This document shows positions 17,022 through 27,457 of a DNA stretch of 64,000 nucleotides, piece after piece. The notes beneath the pieces are model-generated. The model searched no databases and was not told the DNA's origin. It saw nothing but the letters and a program-made list of their open reading frames with translations. A program made the translations under genes and the position numbers. The stretch covers positions 62,001 to 126,000 of the forward strand of contig NZ_POVU01000005.1 in the NCBI RefSeq assembly GCF_003261585.1, written 5' to 3'. Source of the stretch: Acinetobacter sp. MB5 (lineage in GTDB: Bacteria; Pseudomonadota; Gammaproteobacteria; Pseudomonadales; Moraxellaceae). The number at the start of each line of letters is the position of its first letter. Within the stretch, counting starts at the first letter, position 1.

Positions 17022-17144
17022 TGTAATCCTCGTATTTGTAATTTTTAGAACACACCCAGCAATCCTAAAATGTCTATCCCCCTCTAAGGTTCGATCTTTT
17101 TTAGACCTTTATTCATGCTATGCACATACCAATAGGAGTGCATC

Positions 17145-20100
17145 ATGTCGGAATCTACCCTAAAACCATTTACAGGTAAACTTGACGAAAATACTGATAC
17201 GAAACAACAGCCAACATTACAACCATTTACAGGTGCGCTAGATGGTGAAAAAAAGGGTTTTCTAGGACAGGCTAAAGATCTTGGAGTATCACTTGTACCT
17301 CAAGGGCTTGCAGGTGTTGCTGAGCTAGGCGTTGGCTTATCTAATATAATGTCCGATGGTGCAACAGGAAAGATTTTACAAGATAAAGGAGTTTATAACG
17401 CCAAAGCAGTACGAGACGAACTCAACACATGGCATACAGATCAGTATCAGGAACAATTAAAGCAAAAAGCCAACATCCCAAAACAAGAAATTAAAGAGGG
17501 TGATAGTCTATCAACACAAGCAGGTAAGTTATTTAATAACACTAAAGAGTATTTAAAATTCTACAAAGATAACCCTGCAATGATTGCGAATACTGCCGCA
17601 GAGTCTATTGCTCCAATGATTGCGGGTGGTTTACTGGGTCGAGCTACAGGGATTGCTAATCCTGTAGTTGCTGGCGCGGTTGGTGAAGGTCTATCAATGA
17701 CAGGTAGCCAAGCTGAGCAGATCCGCCAAAATACAGTTGATGGACGTTTAACAGCAGATCAAAGCTTGGCTTCTGTGGGGACTGGTGCATTAGGCAGTTT
17801 ATTTAGCTTGGCTGGTGGTCGAGTTGCCCAAAAATTAGGTATTGGTGATGCTAATACTCTTTTGGCAGGTGGACGTGCTGGAGCAGCCGATATTGCAAAT
17901 GAAATTGCAAGTATGCCAGCCAAATCAGTGCCTCGTAAGGTTATTGAAGGTGCATTGCATGAGGGTTTATTAGAAGAATTACCGCAGTCGGTATCTGAAC
18001 AGATCCTACAAAACCTTGCTTTAAGTAAACCATGGAGTGATGGCATTGAAGATGCCGCAGTCATGGGTACATTGGCTGGTATGGCAATGGGTGCTGCGGC
18101 TGGCCCTATGCATGGTGGACATGGTAATAATCAGAGTTCTAATTCAGTTGAACAAGATAACCTTCAACAAAACCAAAATATTAATGCTCCCCAGCTTGGT
18201 ATGCGAGATCAAGCGATTGATGGTGAGTATATCCCACGCCAGGATATGTCATCACAAGATCCTCAGCAGCACACAACCTACACTTATGATCAACAATCCA
18301 CCGATGCAGAAAATCTATTAGGAAATAATAATTCTAATTTTGGTGCACCAGATGATCTTGCTGGTTCAAATCCTTCAGATATTCCGCCTAATGGGCCAAA
18401 TACACCAATTGCGCCAAATGGTTCATATTTTGATGCACCACAAAAACCATCGGAGCAAATGGGCATTGATCCCAATAACGGCCCAATGTCATCGGCAGCA
18501 GCTTTAGCGGTAGATTCAGGTGCTTCATCAGTACTACAAGCAGGTCTTGCACAAGAACAGCAAACACAAAGTCAAACCGTTGCACCGCTTAGTGATGCAG
18601 TGCCAAGTGATTATCGTCAATTAATGGAGTCTCAGAATAATAGACAATCCTTTGGGACAGGCTTTGAAAATGCAGCATTACAGCAAGGAAATACGCAAGC
18701 TGACAATGCAAGCAAATCACGTCCTCAACAAAGTGAATCTACTACTCCAACCTCAGTAAAACCGACATTCACCAGCAATCAGGCCGTTGGTTCGGTTGGC
18801 TATGCTCAAGATGTTGCGAAACAGGCCGTTCAACAATACCAGGGCGATAAATCTACCTTAGAAGAATCTAAATCATCTTTAACAGGCAAAGGACCTGCAA
18901 CAGATCTTCTCTACTACAAAAACTCGCCTTCATTTAGCGATGTTCAGGTTGAACCCAATGCTTCAGGTGATAAGGCAATTGTAAAGCTCACCAGCGCAAA
19001 AACAGGCCGCATTGAACAGCGTGAATATCCAAGTTCATTGATTGATTTTAATAATTTCTTAGAAGGAACAAACAATAATGCCTCAAAAACCGAGCAAGAC
19101 AATCTACAAAATGGCAATACAGAAACTCAAGCTGCAAGTGAAAGCCCAACAGCTTTGGATAATGCTCACCAATCTACTGATCAAGTTATTGGTCAGGAAG
19201 TACATGATCCTCAAGATCAAATAACAGCATTAGAAAATCAGCTTTCTAATGAAAAAAATGTTGTTCAGAAAACCAAGCTGCGTAAGCAAATTAATGAATT
19301 GAAAGCAAATGTAGCTGCATCTGCTGCGAAGAATTTAGAAGTTTCAGCTCATACAGCAGCAACCAGTCCTGAGAACAATTTGCCTGAGCCGACACAGGCA
19401 CAAAAGGAAGCTGGAAATTACAAGAAAGGGCATGTTCAGTTTCACGGCCTAGACATTTCGGTTGAGAACCCACGTGGATCTGATCGTACAGGGCAACGTC
19501 CAGACGGTACAGAATGGCGGCATACCATGACTGACCACTATGGCTATATTAAAAAGACCATGGGGGCGGATGGTGATCATGTCGATAGCTATATTGGCCC
19601 TGATCTTGAATCACAGCATGTTTATATCGTAGACCAGGTTGATCAGAAAACTGGAAAGTTTGATGAGCATAAAGTCATGCTTGGTTTTAATGATCAGGAT
19701 ACGGCAACCAAAGCGTATCAGGCGAATTTCGATAAAGGTTGGAATGTTGGCCACATTCGTGCAATGACCATGAATGGCTTTAAACAGTGGCTTAAAGAGG
19801 GTGATACCACAAAACCTTCAGCAGAATTTGACGATAAAACCGAAACAGTCACAACAGCCGCAGGGCGAGATTTACAGGTACGCCCAAAAGTTGTTGAAGC
19901 ATCGGATCTGATTGCATCTAATACATCAACAGGCACGGTCAACGAGGCTTACCCTCAAGAATTACAACCGCGTGACCGCACACGCCTAGCATCACTGCAT
20001 CAAATCAATTCGATTGCCAATGATTTAAAACCCAATCTATTAGGGAAAAGTCCAAGCGCATCTCATGGTGCACCAATTGTATCGAGCGACAATATTGTTG

Positions 20101-23100
20101 AAAGCGGTAACGGTCGTACATTGGCAATTGCCCAAGCGTATGCTCAAGGCAAGGCGGAGCATTATCGTAACTGGTTGAAATCAGAAGGCCATGACATTAC
20201 AGGCATGAAGCATCCTGTATTGGTCCGTGAGCGTATGACACCGATGTCGATGCAAGATCGTATGGACTTTACCAAAGAAGCAAATACGTCCAATACATTG
20301 AATTTGAGCGCAACAGAGCAAGCCCAAACCGATGCAGCAAAACTAAACGATGTGATTTTGAGTCAATATCAGGGTGGTGATTTAACGCTTTCAAAGAATT
20401 TAGGTTTTGTTCGCCAATTCATGTCTCAAGTGATTGGCCATACTGAAGCTGGCAATATGATCCTGGATGATGGCTCATTATCCCAAAATGGGGTGCGCCG
20501 TATTCAAGGTGCTTTGTTGTATAAAGCCTACAGTGATGAAAGCCTACTGCATGAAATTTTAGAAAATACCGATAGCGATATTAAAGCGATTGGTAATGCT
20601 TTGCTCGATGTCTCAGGGGATTGGGCATTGATGCGCGAACAATCTGAAAATGGCACGATTTCGCGCCGTATAGATGTCACAGCCAACTTGGTTGAGGCGG
20701 TGCAACTGGTACGTCATGCACGTGCGACTGGTACACATATTTCGGAAGTGATCGAGCAGGGTGATATTTTTGAGGGCGAGATTGATCCAGTCACTCAGGA
20801 TTTTATCCGCCTGTTTTTCCGTGGTGAAAACTACAACCGTGCCAGTGGTCGAGATTCTGTTGCGAGCGCATTGAAATACTATGTTAATTTAGCGACAGAA
20901 ACCAAAGCTGGTGAAAATATTTTTGGTGAACCTGAACTTACAGGGCAAGAACTAATCCGAGGCGTAAATGAAAAACTCTCAAACCAAGAAAAAAGCAAGC
21001 AGCAACAAAACCTCTTTACAGGCGAGAGAGCTAATGACTCAAATGTTGGAAAGAACGGCACAACAGGAGAAGGACAAAGAACTGGCCAATCAAATGAAAG
21101 TTCGTCGAATCAGCCAAAAACAATAAAAGAAAGTATTGAGCAAATTCATGCAGAAAAGATTCGTCAAAAAACCATAAGTGATTTACATAGCGGTGTTTAC
21201 GGTAAGGCATCTATAGCAGATTTGGAAAATTCACTTAAACTTTTAAATAAACAAATCCAAAAAGCCCATAAACAAAGTGAAAATGAAGTTATTAATGGTA
21301 AACGAAGTACTCGAAAAGCTGTTTCATCAGGTGCTTTAGATCGGTTCTTAAAAAATCGTGTTGATTTAGAAACTTATATCAAAGCAAGAAAGTCGGGTGA
21401 AGTAGAGCAAAGAACGTCAGTCATTGAAAAATTTAGTCGTGAGAGATTGAAACCTGATCAAGAGCGCAAAGGTGTTTCATCACTGGATACGATTTTTGGA
21501 ACTCTCTCTGCTACTACTGCTATTCAGCGTGTTCTTGCGATTCTTAATCATCTCAAATTGTCCGCTACACAAGATACGTCTCTGAATGGGCGAATTACTG
21601 TTGGAACTGCTGGAATTAAAGGGGGCTTTAATATTCAAGTCATTTCTAGCTTTGATGGACTTCCAACGAAAATACAACAAGATGCAACTTACCAAGATGA
21701 AAATGGTGATACCAAAAATTATGATGTAAGTGGTGTTTGGCATAATGGCACACTCTATGTGGTCGCCGATCAGGTATATGGAGATAGTGACAAGCAGCTT
21801 ACTACATTTGATGCTTATGAGGAATTATTAGCACATGAAATCATTGGGCATTTGGGTGTTCAGCAGATCTTTGGTCAAGAATATAAGACCAAGTTACAGC
21901 AGCTCTATAATGCACTTGGTGGTTTAGAGGGTATCCGCAAAATTGCTAAGGAAAATAATGTGGATATGCAGCAGTTTGAGGGTGCATATATCCAACCGTA
22001 TACTCAAGCAGCCCAAGATGGCATTTATACTCAATCAGATGTGCAGCAAGCACTGGTAGGGGAGTTATTTGCATTCATTGCACAGAATGCTGAAAAAAAA
22101 CCACTGATTCGACAGAAATTAAAAGAAGTTGTGGGTTATCTTCGCCAGTGGTTGCGTAATCACGGCTTTGAAAAACTATTATCTCGCTATAATGATGCTG
22201 ATTTAATGATGTTTTTGGCTGAAGCACGTAAAGCGGTTGTTGACCAAAAGTACTTTGGAAAATATAAAGATCGAGACATTTCTAAGAATAATGGTGATGA
22301 ATTATTCAGCCGTGGTCAATCAGAAACACGTACTACCACTTCGGTAGAACAAATTCGAGATAAGCTTTCTTCACGATTTGGCGAAGCCATTATTTCAAAA
22401 TTGGAACAAGATAGTAAGCTAAATATTCTTGAAACCTATGATCAGCAAGGGATTGAAGGTTTTTATCAGAATGGCAAAGTCACTTTAATTGCAGACGCAT
22501 TGACCGATGACAGCATCATCCCGACATTTCTGCATGAGCTTGGCGGTCATGGCGGTTTCCAGAACATGATGAACCAGGAACAATATTCAAACTTGATGAA
22601 GCAGTTTGATGAGATGGTTCGCCGTGGCCATCCTGTTTTTACCGAGGCTAAGCGATTGGCTGAGCGTGAATCAGATCTAGAAACCCAAAAGCTTGAATAT
22701 CTACCTTACTTGTTATCACTGGCCAGCCACATGCAGCTTAGGAATGTTATTCAAAAAGGTGCTTTGAAATCATTTATTGGTAACTTGATCTCAAATGTAA
22801 AAGCTTGGCTATTTGATCGTCTTGGTATGAATATCAACTTGAATCAAGATGATATTTTGGCACTGGCTGAGCGTATGATTAACAAATCTGCTAACCATAC
22901 CGACCAACAAGCTATCAGTTTTAGTGAGCAAGATAAGCCAGTCTTTACAGATGCTTTTACAATTTCTGAGGCTGAACAGCAACGTGTGGCCAAAGAGATT
23001 GATCGATTGGCTGAGTCCATTCAAAGTTACCCAAAACCTGTACAGATGAAAATGCCGCCTGTATTGCTTGCCTTAAATGGTATTCGTGATGGTTTAAATA

Positions 23101-26100
23101 TCCAGAATTTACCTTTGGAGCTAGATAAACAGACTTTACGCAAAATTACAGGGCAGGTTGATGGTAAAAAAGATGTCAGTCATCAATTGACTATAGATCA
23201 GATTAAACAGCTTCCTAATGAGTTCACAGATCCATTAGCAGTATTACATTCTGACAAAAAGGATGGCTTGATTATTCTAACCTCAATGAAAGATAGTGCA
23301 GGTAATCCAGTAATTTCAGCCATTCATTTAAGTAAGAATAAGGGACGATATACCATTAATGAGCTTGCAACAGCTTTTGGAAAGGAGAATTTTAAGACTT
23401 GGCTAAACAAACAATTAGATAATCTTGTTTACTATAGAAATAAAAAAAGCCAAGGCTTTGTACGACAGTCCCAACTTCAGAAACAAAAAGATGTTTCGTT
23501 GGGTGTGGTTCACAAAGACTCAGCTTCAATTGAAGATTCTGCAAATTCTACGCTTCCCTCGCTCCAATTGCGAGGAGTAGTAGATAGCAAATCTTCTAAT
23601 CAAAGTGTACTTAGCCCTGATGCTGTTGTCAATTTCTTCGAAAAATCAAAAGCTGAGAATGACAAGCTATATAGCCGTAATTCTAATTATGGTGACATTG
23701 CTGATCGAATTTCTAAGGGCTTACAGAATTTACCTAAAACAGGGGATTGGATTCAGAATAAAAGTGTGGATTGGTTGAAAATTGGATTAGGCTTTTTAAG
23801 TCGCAGGCATTTAACTGAAATTTATCACAAAATATTACCACAGTTGACCAAGTATAATAATTTAGCTGCTCAAATGGATGCAGATAAAAATGATATTGCT
23901 GCTGAGGCGGATAATATTGCGCGTGAATGGTCTAAATTAAAGGATGAAGAAGCTTTAGCAAATGTCATGCATGATGCAACTCTTGCTCAGATTGACCCAG
24001 CCAAACCTTACCAACAGGGCGATGATAAGATGAAGTATCAGCGTCTTTTGCATGCATATAATAATCTGTCACCTGAAGCTCGGGCGATGTATGTCAAAGT
24101 CCGTAATGCTTACAGTAGTCATTATTTAAAAGTTCGAGAAGCAATTCGAGAGCGGATTTTACGGTCTGCTTTAAGTAGTGAAAAGAAAACAGATCTATTG
24201 AAAAAAATAGAAGGCTCCTTTGGACAAATCAAAGGTGTGTACTTTCCGTTAGCACGTTTTGGTCGATATATGGTTGTCGTCCGCAACTCAAATGGTGGAG
24301 TTGAAAGTGTTAGTCGGGCTGAAACCAAGGGCGAAGCTGAAACTTTACGTGCTGAACTTGTAGAAAAATACCCACAGTTTAAAGTTGATAAAGTAAAGCT
24401 GGATAAAGAGTTTAATGCCTCTCACGATGGGGTTAGTCGTGGATTTATGTCTAGTCTGTTTGATGAAGTTGGTCATTTAGGCTTAGATGCAGATGCTCAA
24501 GCTGAGTTTAAAGATACCTTAAGTCAATTATATTTATCTTCCATGCCTGATCTATCTTGGGCAAAGCATGGAATTCACCGCAAGGGGACTGCGGGATTCA
24601 GTCAAGATGCTCGCCGTGCATTTGCTCAGAATATGGTGAGTGGTGCGAACTATCTTGCCAAATTGAGGTATAGCGACCAATTGGCAGAACAGCTTGATGA
24701 AATGCAGAAATATGCCGATGAGAAATTTGAAAAAGATTCAGAGTATGACCAGCGATCTGCTCAAAGCGTTCTGGATGAAATGAAAAAACGCCATGAAAAC
24801 TTAATGAATCCTAAAGGACACCCATTATCTAGTTTGCTTACGAGTGTTGGCTTTATGTATTACATGGGCTTATCTCCTGCAGCCGCGATTGTAAACGTGT
24901 CACAGACTGCATTAGTTGCCTATCCAATGATGGGTGCGAAGTGGGGATTTGATCGAGCAGGAAAGGAATTATTAAAGGCATCAAAAGATTTTGCGAAAGG
25001 TATTGAATTTAAAGCGCCTAAATTTTCAAATTTAGAAGATTTTAAAAATACTGTAGGAAGCATTTATAACCCAGATATTGCCAAGGCGTTAAGTAATGAT
25101 GAGTTAAAGGCTTATGATGAAGCTGTAAAACGTGGCGTTATTGATGTTACACAGGCTCATGACTTAGCAGGTATTGCCCAAGGGGAGGATAGTAAAGTGA
25201 TGTGGTATTTCCGACCTGCCATGCGTTTGGCTAGCGGAATGTTTCACCATACTGAACGCTTTAACCGTGAAGTAACTTTTATCGCAGCATATCGTCTAGC
25301 CAGTCAAGCTGGATCTAGTCACGCTGAGGCATTTGATCAAGCTGTAGATACAGTTTATCGAGGACATTTTGATTATTCATCAGGGAATAGAGCACGGTTT
25401 ATGCAGAGCAATGTAGCCAAAGTGGTTTTACTGTTCAAGCAATATGCTCAAAATATGTTGTATACCTTGTTGCGAAATGCCCATCAAGCTATTTATGCCC
25501 TTGATCCCAAAGAACAAAAAGAAGCACGCCGTGCTTTAGGTGGGATGTTGGCTATGCATGCTTTAGCTGCTGGTGCTTTAGGTTTACCAATAACAGGAAT
25601 GCTGGGTGCCGCATCCCTTTTGATTGCTAAGAAAAGCAAACTAGGTGCTGCTGCATTCGGGGTTGCAGCACTGGCGGCATTGGCAGGCGGTGGTGGTGAC
25701 GATGATCCATACGAATTGCAAAATGTGATTCGAAATTGGTTGGCAGACATTAACCCGATGCTTGCCGATGCCGTTTTTGGCGGATTACCTCGGGCATTTT
25801 CTCCTGTTGATCTATCTGGGCGTGTTGGGTTGAATAATTTAATCTTCCCTGATGTACAGGATGGACTTGAAGGTGCTGATTGGTCGAATGCATACACTGC
25901 AGCATTGCTTGGACCTGTCGCTGGCATTGGTACAAATATAGCAAAAGGAATGCAGCAGATTGGGGATGGGAATTTGGGGCGTGGCATTGAAACAATACTA
26001 CCCGTTGCTTTAAAGAATGGAATGAAGGCTTATCGATTTGGGAATGAGGGTGTTCTCACTAAGGATAAACAAGTGATACAAGAGGATGTGAGTGGTGTTG

Positions 26101-26462
26101 GCGTTGCTGCACAAGCTATTGGTTTCTCTCCTTCAGATGTTCGGACATCTATGGAAGGTCGTTCAGCAATTTATCAATATAAAACTAAACTCAAGAATCA
26201 TCGTAGTGATTTGATGCGTAAGTGGGTTTTAGCAAGAAAAGATGATGACAGTAATGCTATGGATAAGGTTTGGGCAGAAATTTTACGCTTCAATGAAAAT
26301 GTGAATGAGAAAAATCCTGGTATGCGTATTACTCGTTTAAATTTGATCCAGAGTTATAAGACCAGTCAGAGAAAAGATAAAAGTACTGGTGATGGTGGTG
26401 TTTATCTAACCAAACGTGAACAAGGTGCTGAGGAACAAGGGCAATTTGCTTTTAGTCAGTAG
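17145..26462 (+). CDS. Giant polyvalent PLxRFG internal virion protein (3,105 aa)
   Basis: A single 3,105-residue frame with ATG after AGGAGTGCATC. In order: two PFTG-x-LD motifs (residues about 6-30); a Gly/Ala-rich membrane-like segment (140-330); a low-complexity Gln/Ser/Asn region (330-740); an InPase-like domain with HVDSYIGPD (about 765-890); a DdrB/ParB-like domain with ESGNGRTLAIAQAY (about 930-1270); two HExxGH zincin-like motifs (HEIIGH near 1562, HELGGH near 1794); a MuF-C/BECR-like region (about 1990-2120); the PLARFG signature near 2366; and a C-terminal region with hydrophobic segments near 2800-2850. Such proteins are packed in the capsid and ejected with DNA. Several domains are known from anti-restriction (DdrB) and toxin contexts. 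Which of them are active is unknown. Confidence 0.85.
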   Translation: MSESTLKPFTGKLDENTDTKQQPTLQPFTGALDGEKKGFLGQAKDLGVSLVPQGLAGVAELGVGLSNIMSDGATGKILQDKGVYNAKAVRDELNTWHTDQYQEQLKQKANIPKQEIKEGDSLSTQAGKLFNNTKEYLKFYKDNPAMIANTAAESIAPMIAGGLLGRATGIANPVVAGAVGEGLSMTGSQAEQIRQNTVDGRLTADQSLASVGTGALGSLFSLAGGRVAQKLGIGDANTLLAGGRAGAADIANEIASMPAKSVPRKVIEGALHEGLLEELPQSVSEQILQNLALSKPWSDGIEDAAVMGTLAGMAMGAAAGPMHGGHGNNQSSNSVEQDNLQQNQNINAPQLGMRDQAIDGEYIPRQDMSSQDPQQHTTYTYDQQSTDAENLLGNNNSNFGAPDDLAGSNPSDIPPNGPNTPIAPNGSYFDAPQKPSEQMGIDPNNGPMSSAAALAVDSGASSVLQAGLAQEQQTQSQTVAPLSDAVPSDYRQLMESQNNRQSFGTGFENAALQQGNTQADNASKSRPQQSESTTPTSVKPTFTSNQAVGSVGYAQDVAKQAVQQYQGDKSTLEESKSSLTGKGPATDLLYYKNSPSFSDVQVEPNASGDKAIVKLTSAKTGRIEQREYPSSLIDFNNFLEGTNNNASKTEQDNLQNGNTETQAASESPTALDNAHQSTDQVIGQEVHDPQDQITALENQLSNEKNVVQKTKLRKQINELKANVAASAAKNLEVSAHTAATSPENNLPEPTQAQKEAGNYKKGHVQFHGLDISVENPRGSDRTGQRPDGTEWRHTMTDHYGYIKKTMGADGDHVDSYIGPDLESQHVYIVDQVDQKTGKFDEHKVMLGFNDQDTATKAYQANFDKGWNVGHIRAMTMNGFKQWLKEGDTTKPSAEFDDKTETVTTAAGRDLQVRPKVVEASDLIASNTSTGTVNEAYPQELQPRDRTRLASLHQINSIANDLKPNLLGKSPSASHGAPIVSSDNIVESGNGRTLAIAQAYAQGKAEHYRNWLKSEGHDITGMKHPVLVRERMTPMSMQDRMDFTKEANTSNTLNLSATEQAQTDAAKLNDVILSQYQGGDLTLSKNLGFVRQFMSQVIGHTEAGNMILDDGSLSQNGVRRIQGALLYKAYSDESLLHEILENTDSDIKAIGNALLDVSGDWALMREQSENGTISRRIDVTANLVEAVQLVRHARATGTHISEVIEQGDIFEGEIDPVTQDFIRLFFRGENYNRASGRDSVASALKYYVNLATETKAGENIFGEPELTGQELIRGVNEKLSNQEKSKQQQNLFTGERANDSNVGKNGTTGEGQRTGQSNESSSNQPKTIKESIEQIHAEKIRQKTISDLHSGVYGKASIADLENSLKLLNKQIQKAHKQSENEVINGKRSTRKAVSSGALDRFLKNRVDLETYIKARKSGEVEQRTSVIEKFSRERLKPDQERKGVSSLDTIFGTLSATTAIQRVLAILNHLKLSATQDTSLNGRITVGTAGIKGGFNIQVISSFDGLPTKIQQDATYQDENGDTKNYDVSGVWHNGTLYVVADQVYGDSDKQLTTFDAYEELLAHEIIGHLGVQQIFGQEYKTKLQQLYNALGGLEGIRKIAKENNVDMQQFEGAYIQPYTQAAQDGIYTQSDVQQALVGELFAFIAQNAEKKPLIRQKLKEVVGYLRQWLRNHGFEKLLSRYNDADLMMFLAEARKAVVDQKYFGKYKDRDISKNNGDELFSRGQSETRTTTSVEQIRDKLSSRFGEAIISKLEQDSKLNILETYDQQGIEGFYQNGKVTLIADALTDDSIIPTFLHELGGHGGFQNMMNQEQYSNLMKQFDEMVRRGHPVFTEAKRLAERESDLETQKLEYLPYLLSLASHMQLRNVIQKGALKSFIGNLISNVKAWLFDRLGMNINLNQDDILALAERMINKSANHTDQQAISFSEQDKPVFTDAFTISEAEQQRVAKEIDRLAESIQSYPKPVQMKMPPVLLALNGIRDGLNIQNLPLELDKQTLRKITGQVDGKKDVSHQLTIDQIKQLPNEFTDPLAVLHSDKKDGLIILTSMKDSAGNPVISAIHLSKNKGRYTINELATAFGKENFKTWLNKQLDNLVYYRNKKSQGFVRQSQLQKQKDVSLGVVHKDSASIEDSANSTLPSLQLRGVVDSKSSNQSVLSPDAVVNFFEKSKAENDKLYSRNSNYGDIADRISKGLQNLPKTGDWIQNKSVDWLKIGLGFLSRRHLTEIYHKILPQLTKYNNLAAQMDADKNDIAAEADNIAREWSKLKDEEALANVMHDATLAQIDPAKPYQQGDDKMKYQRLLHAYNNLSPEARAMYVKVRNAYSSHYLKVREAIRERILRSALSSEKKTDLLKKIEGSFGQIKGVYFPLARFGRYMVVVRNSNGGVESVSRAETKGEAETLRAELVEKYPQFKVDKVKLDKEFNASHDGVSRGFMSSLFDEVGHLGLDADAQAEFKDTLSQLYLSSMPDLSWAKHGIHRKGTAGFSQDARRAFAQNMVSGANYLAKLRYSDQLAEQLDEMQKYADEKFEKDSEYDQRSAQSVLDEMKKRHENLMNPKGHPLSSLLTSVGFMYYMGLSPAAAIVNVSQTALVAYPMMGAKWGFDRAGKELLKASKDFAKGIEFKAPKFSNLEDFKNTVGSIYNPDIAKALSNDELKAYDEAVKRGVIDVTQAHDLAGIAQGEDSKVMWYFRPAMRLASGMFHHTERFNREVTFIAAYRLASQAGSSHAEAFDQAVDTVYRGHFDYSSGNRARFMQSNVAKVVLLFKQYAQNMLYTLLRNAHQAIYALDPKEQKEARRALGGMLAMHALAAGALGLPITGMLGAASLLIAKKSKLGAAAFGVAALAALAGGGGDDDPYELQNVIRNWLADINPMLADAVFGGLPRAFSPVDLSGRVGLNNLIFPDVQDGLEGADWSNAYTAALLGPVAGIGTNIAKGMQQIGDGNLGRGIETILPVALKNGMKAYRFGNEGVLTKDKQVIQEDVSGVGVAAQAIGFSPSDVRTSMEGRSAIYQYKTKLKNHRSDLMRKWVLARKDDDSNAMDKVWAEILRFNENVNEKNPGMRITRLNLIQSYKTSQRKDKSTGDGGVYLTKREQGAEEQGQFAFSQ

Positions 26463-26465
26463 CTA

Positions 26466-26495
26466 AATAAAGCACCCTAGGGTGCTTTATTTTTT
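26466..26495. terminator. Bidirectional terminator (perfect 26-base palindrome)
   Basis: AATAAAGCACCC (26466-26477), TA, then its exact complement to 26491, followed by T residues. It serves the giant gene and also contains the stop codon of the convergent reverse-strand membrane gene. Confidence 0.85.
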
Positions 26496-27010
26496 AGATC
26501 CAGAGCTCTTACTATATTTATTAACTCATCTCTATTCTTTGAAATAGGTGCATAGTGTTGATATACATCTGCTACTTTATTTCTATTCTTGAAGTAGATG
26601 TATAAAAAAAGCATAGCTTGAAAAAGTGCACCAAGAAATAAACTACTAGCTATCCATATAAATAATGATGAAATAAAATTGTGTGTAAGTTCATTTGATA
26701 AAAACAGTGGTATATATACAATTGCAGCAGCAATGAAATAACAGTTTTTAATGTATTTTGAGCTTTGCTGTATTTTATTTATATCCTTATAAATTAAAAT
26801 TTTAGTCTTTTTTTTGATCTTGCTGGTAAGCTCTTTTTCAGATAGTTTTTCTAACGGTATATATTCAATTATAAAGTATTCAAAAAAAAGTACTAATCCG
26901 ATAGTTAAAATCAAAACAAGCATACCTTGAATGTTATATTTGCCTATTAACCATAGATTAACTAATAGAATAATCCCACAAATAACACGAATTATAGTTG
27001 TGATTGTCAA
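26477..27010 (-). CDS. Phage-encoded membrane protein (moron), unknown function
   Basis: A 177-residue, very hydrophobic protein with about four transmembrane helices (residues about 4-22, 28-50, 92-108 and 112-136) and a Lys-rich cytoplasmic loop between helices 2 and 3. It is on the opposite strand to the flanking virion and lysis genes and is visibly AT-rich. It ends inside the shared palindromic terminator. The position suggests a lysogenic-conversion gene; membrane morons often block phage adsorption or DNA entry, but no family is recognised here. Confidence 0.65.
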   Translation of the reverse strand: MTITTIIRVICGIILLVNLWLIGKYNIQGMLVLILTIGLVLFFEYFIIEYIPLEKLSEKELTSKIKKKTKILIYKDINKIQQSSKYIKNCYFIAAAIVYIPLFLSNELTHNFISSLFIWIASSLFLGALFQAMLFLYIYFKNRNKVADVYQHYAPISKNRDELINIVRALDLKNKAP

Positions 27011-27121
27011 TTTTATTTCCTAATGTAATTTTTAAAAGTTTACTGACAGTTTTAAAAATGCCTGCCTATTGTACTAAATAATGCCAACCCCTGTAAGCCT
27101 CGCTTAATTTCCTCAATTTCT

Positions 27122-27153
27122 AAAAACTCTACGTTCAAACGTGGAGTTTTTTT
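27122..27153 (+). terminator. Hairpin terminator before the lysis cassette
   Basis: Arms 27122-27134 and 27139-27151 (with a G-T and similar minor imperfections) around a TCAA loop, followed by a T run. It insulates the lysis genes from upstream transcription and may be an antitermination target. Confidence 0.7.
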
Positions 27154-27175
27154 ATTGCCAAAATCGGGGGAAACC

Positions 27176-27457
27176 GTGGCAGATCAGCAAGCAATTGATA
27201 CCGCAGCAAGCATGACAGCAATGGCGGCAAAGACCGCAGTAGCAGGTGGTGCAACAGGGGTGTTTACGTGGCTAGGTGGCTTAGATATTGGTTTATTAAT
27301 CAGTATCTTTGCCGCAATTAGCGGCCTTTTGGTGAGTGTTTTTGGCTCTGTTGTGACTTGGTATTACAAGTACAAAGCAGACCAACGCGCCCAAGAGATA
27401 CATGCACTTGAAATGAAAAAAATAGAGAAAGGAGGGCGTGATGTCGAACAAGACTAA
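27176..27457 (+). CDS. Holin, HP1-like
   Basis: A 93-residue protein starting at GTG 27176 after a GGGGG ribosome-binding site; an in-frame TTG at 27155 lies inside the terminator and is less likely. It has two hydrophobic segments separated by 'GGLDIG' (residues about 15-35 and 40-62) and a charged C-terminus (KYKADQRAQEIHALEMKKIEKGG), the usual shape of small class II holins. It would form the membrane lesion that releases or activates the endolysin. It overlaps the endolysin gene by 17 bases. The family match is by topology and context. Confidence 0.75.
   Translation: MADQQAIDTAASMTAMAAKTAVAGGATGVFTWLGGLDIGLLISIFAAISGLLVSVFGSVVTWYYKYKADQRAQEIHALEMKKIEKGGRDVEQD

Noticed and set aside
25493-25987. 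164-codon reverse frame inside the giant gene
   Set aside because: Pro/Ala-rich complement of a Gly/Ala-rich coding region with no start signal or family similarity.
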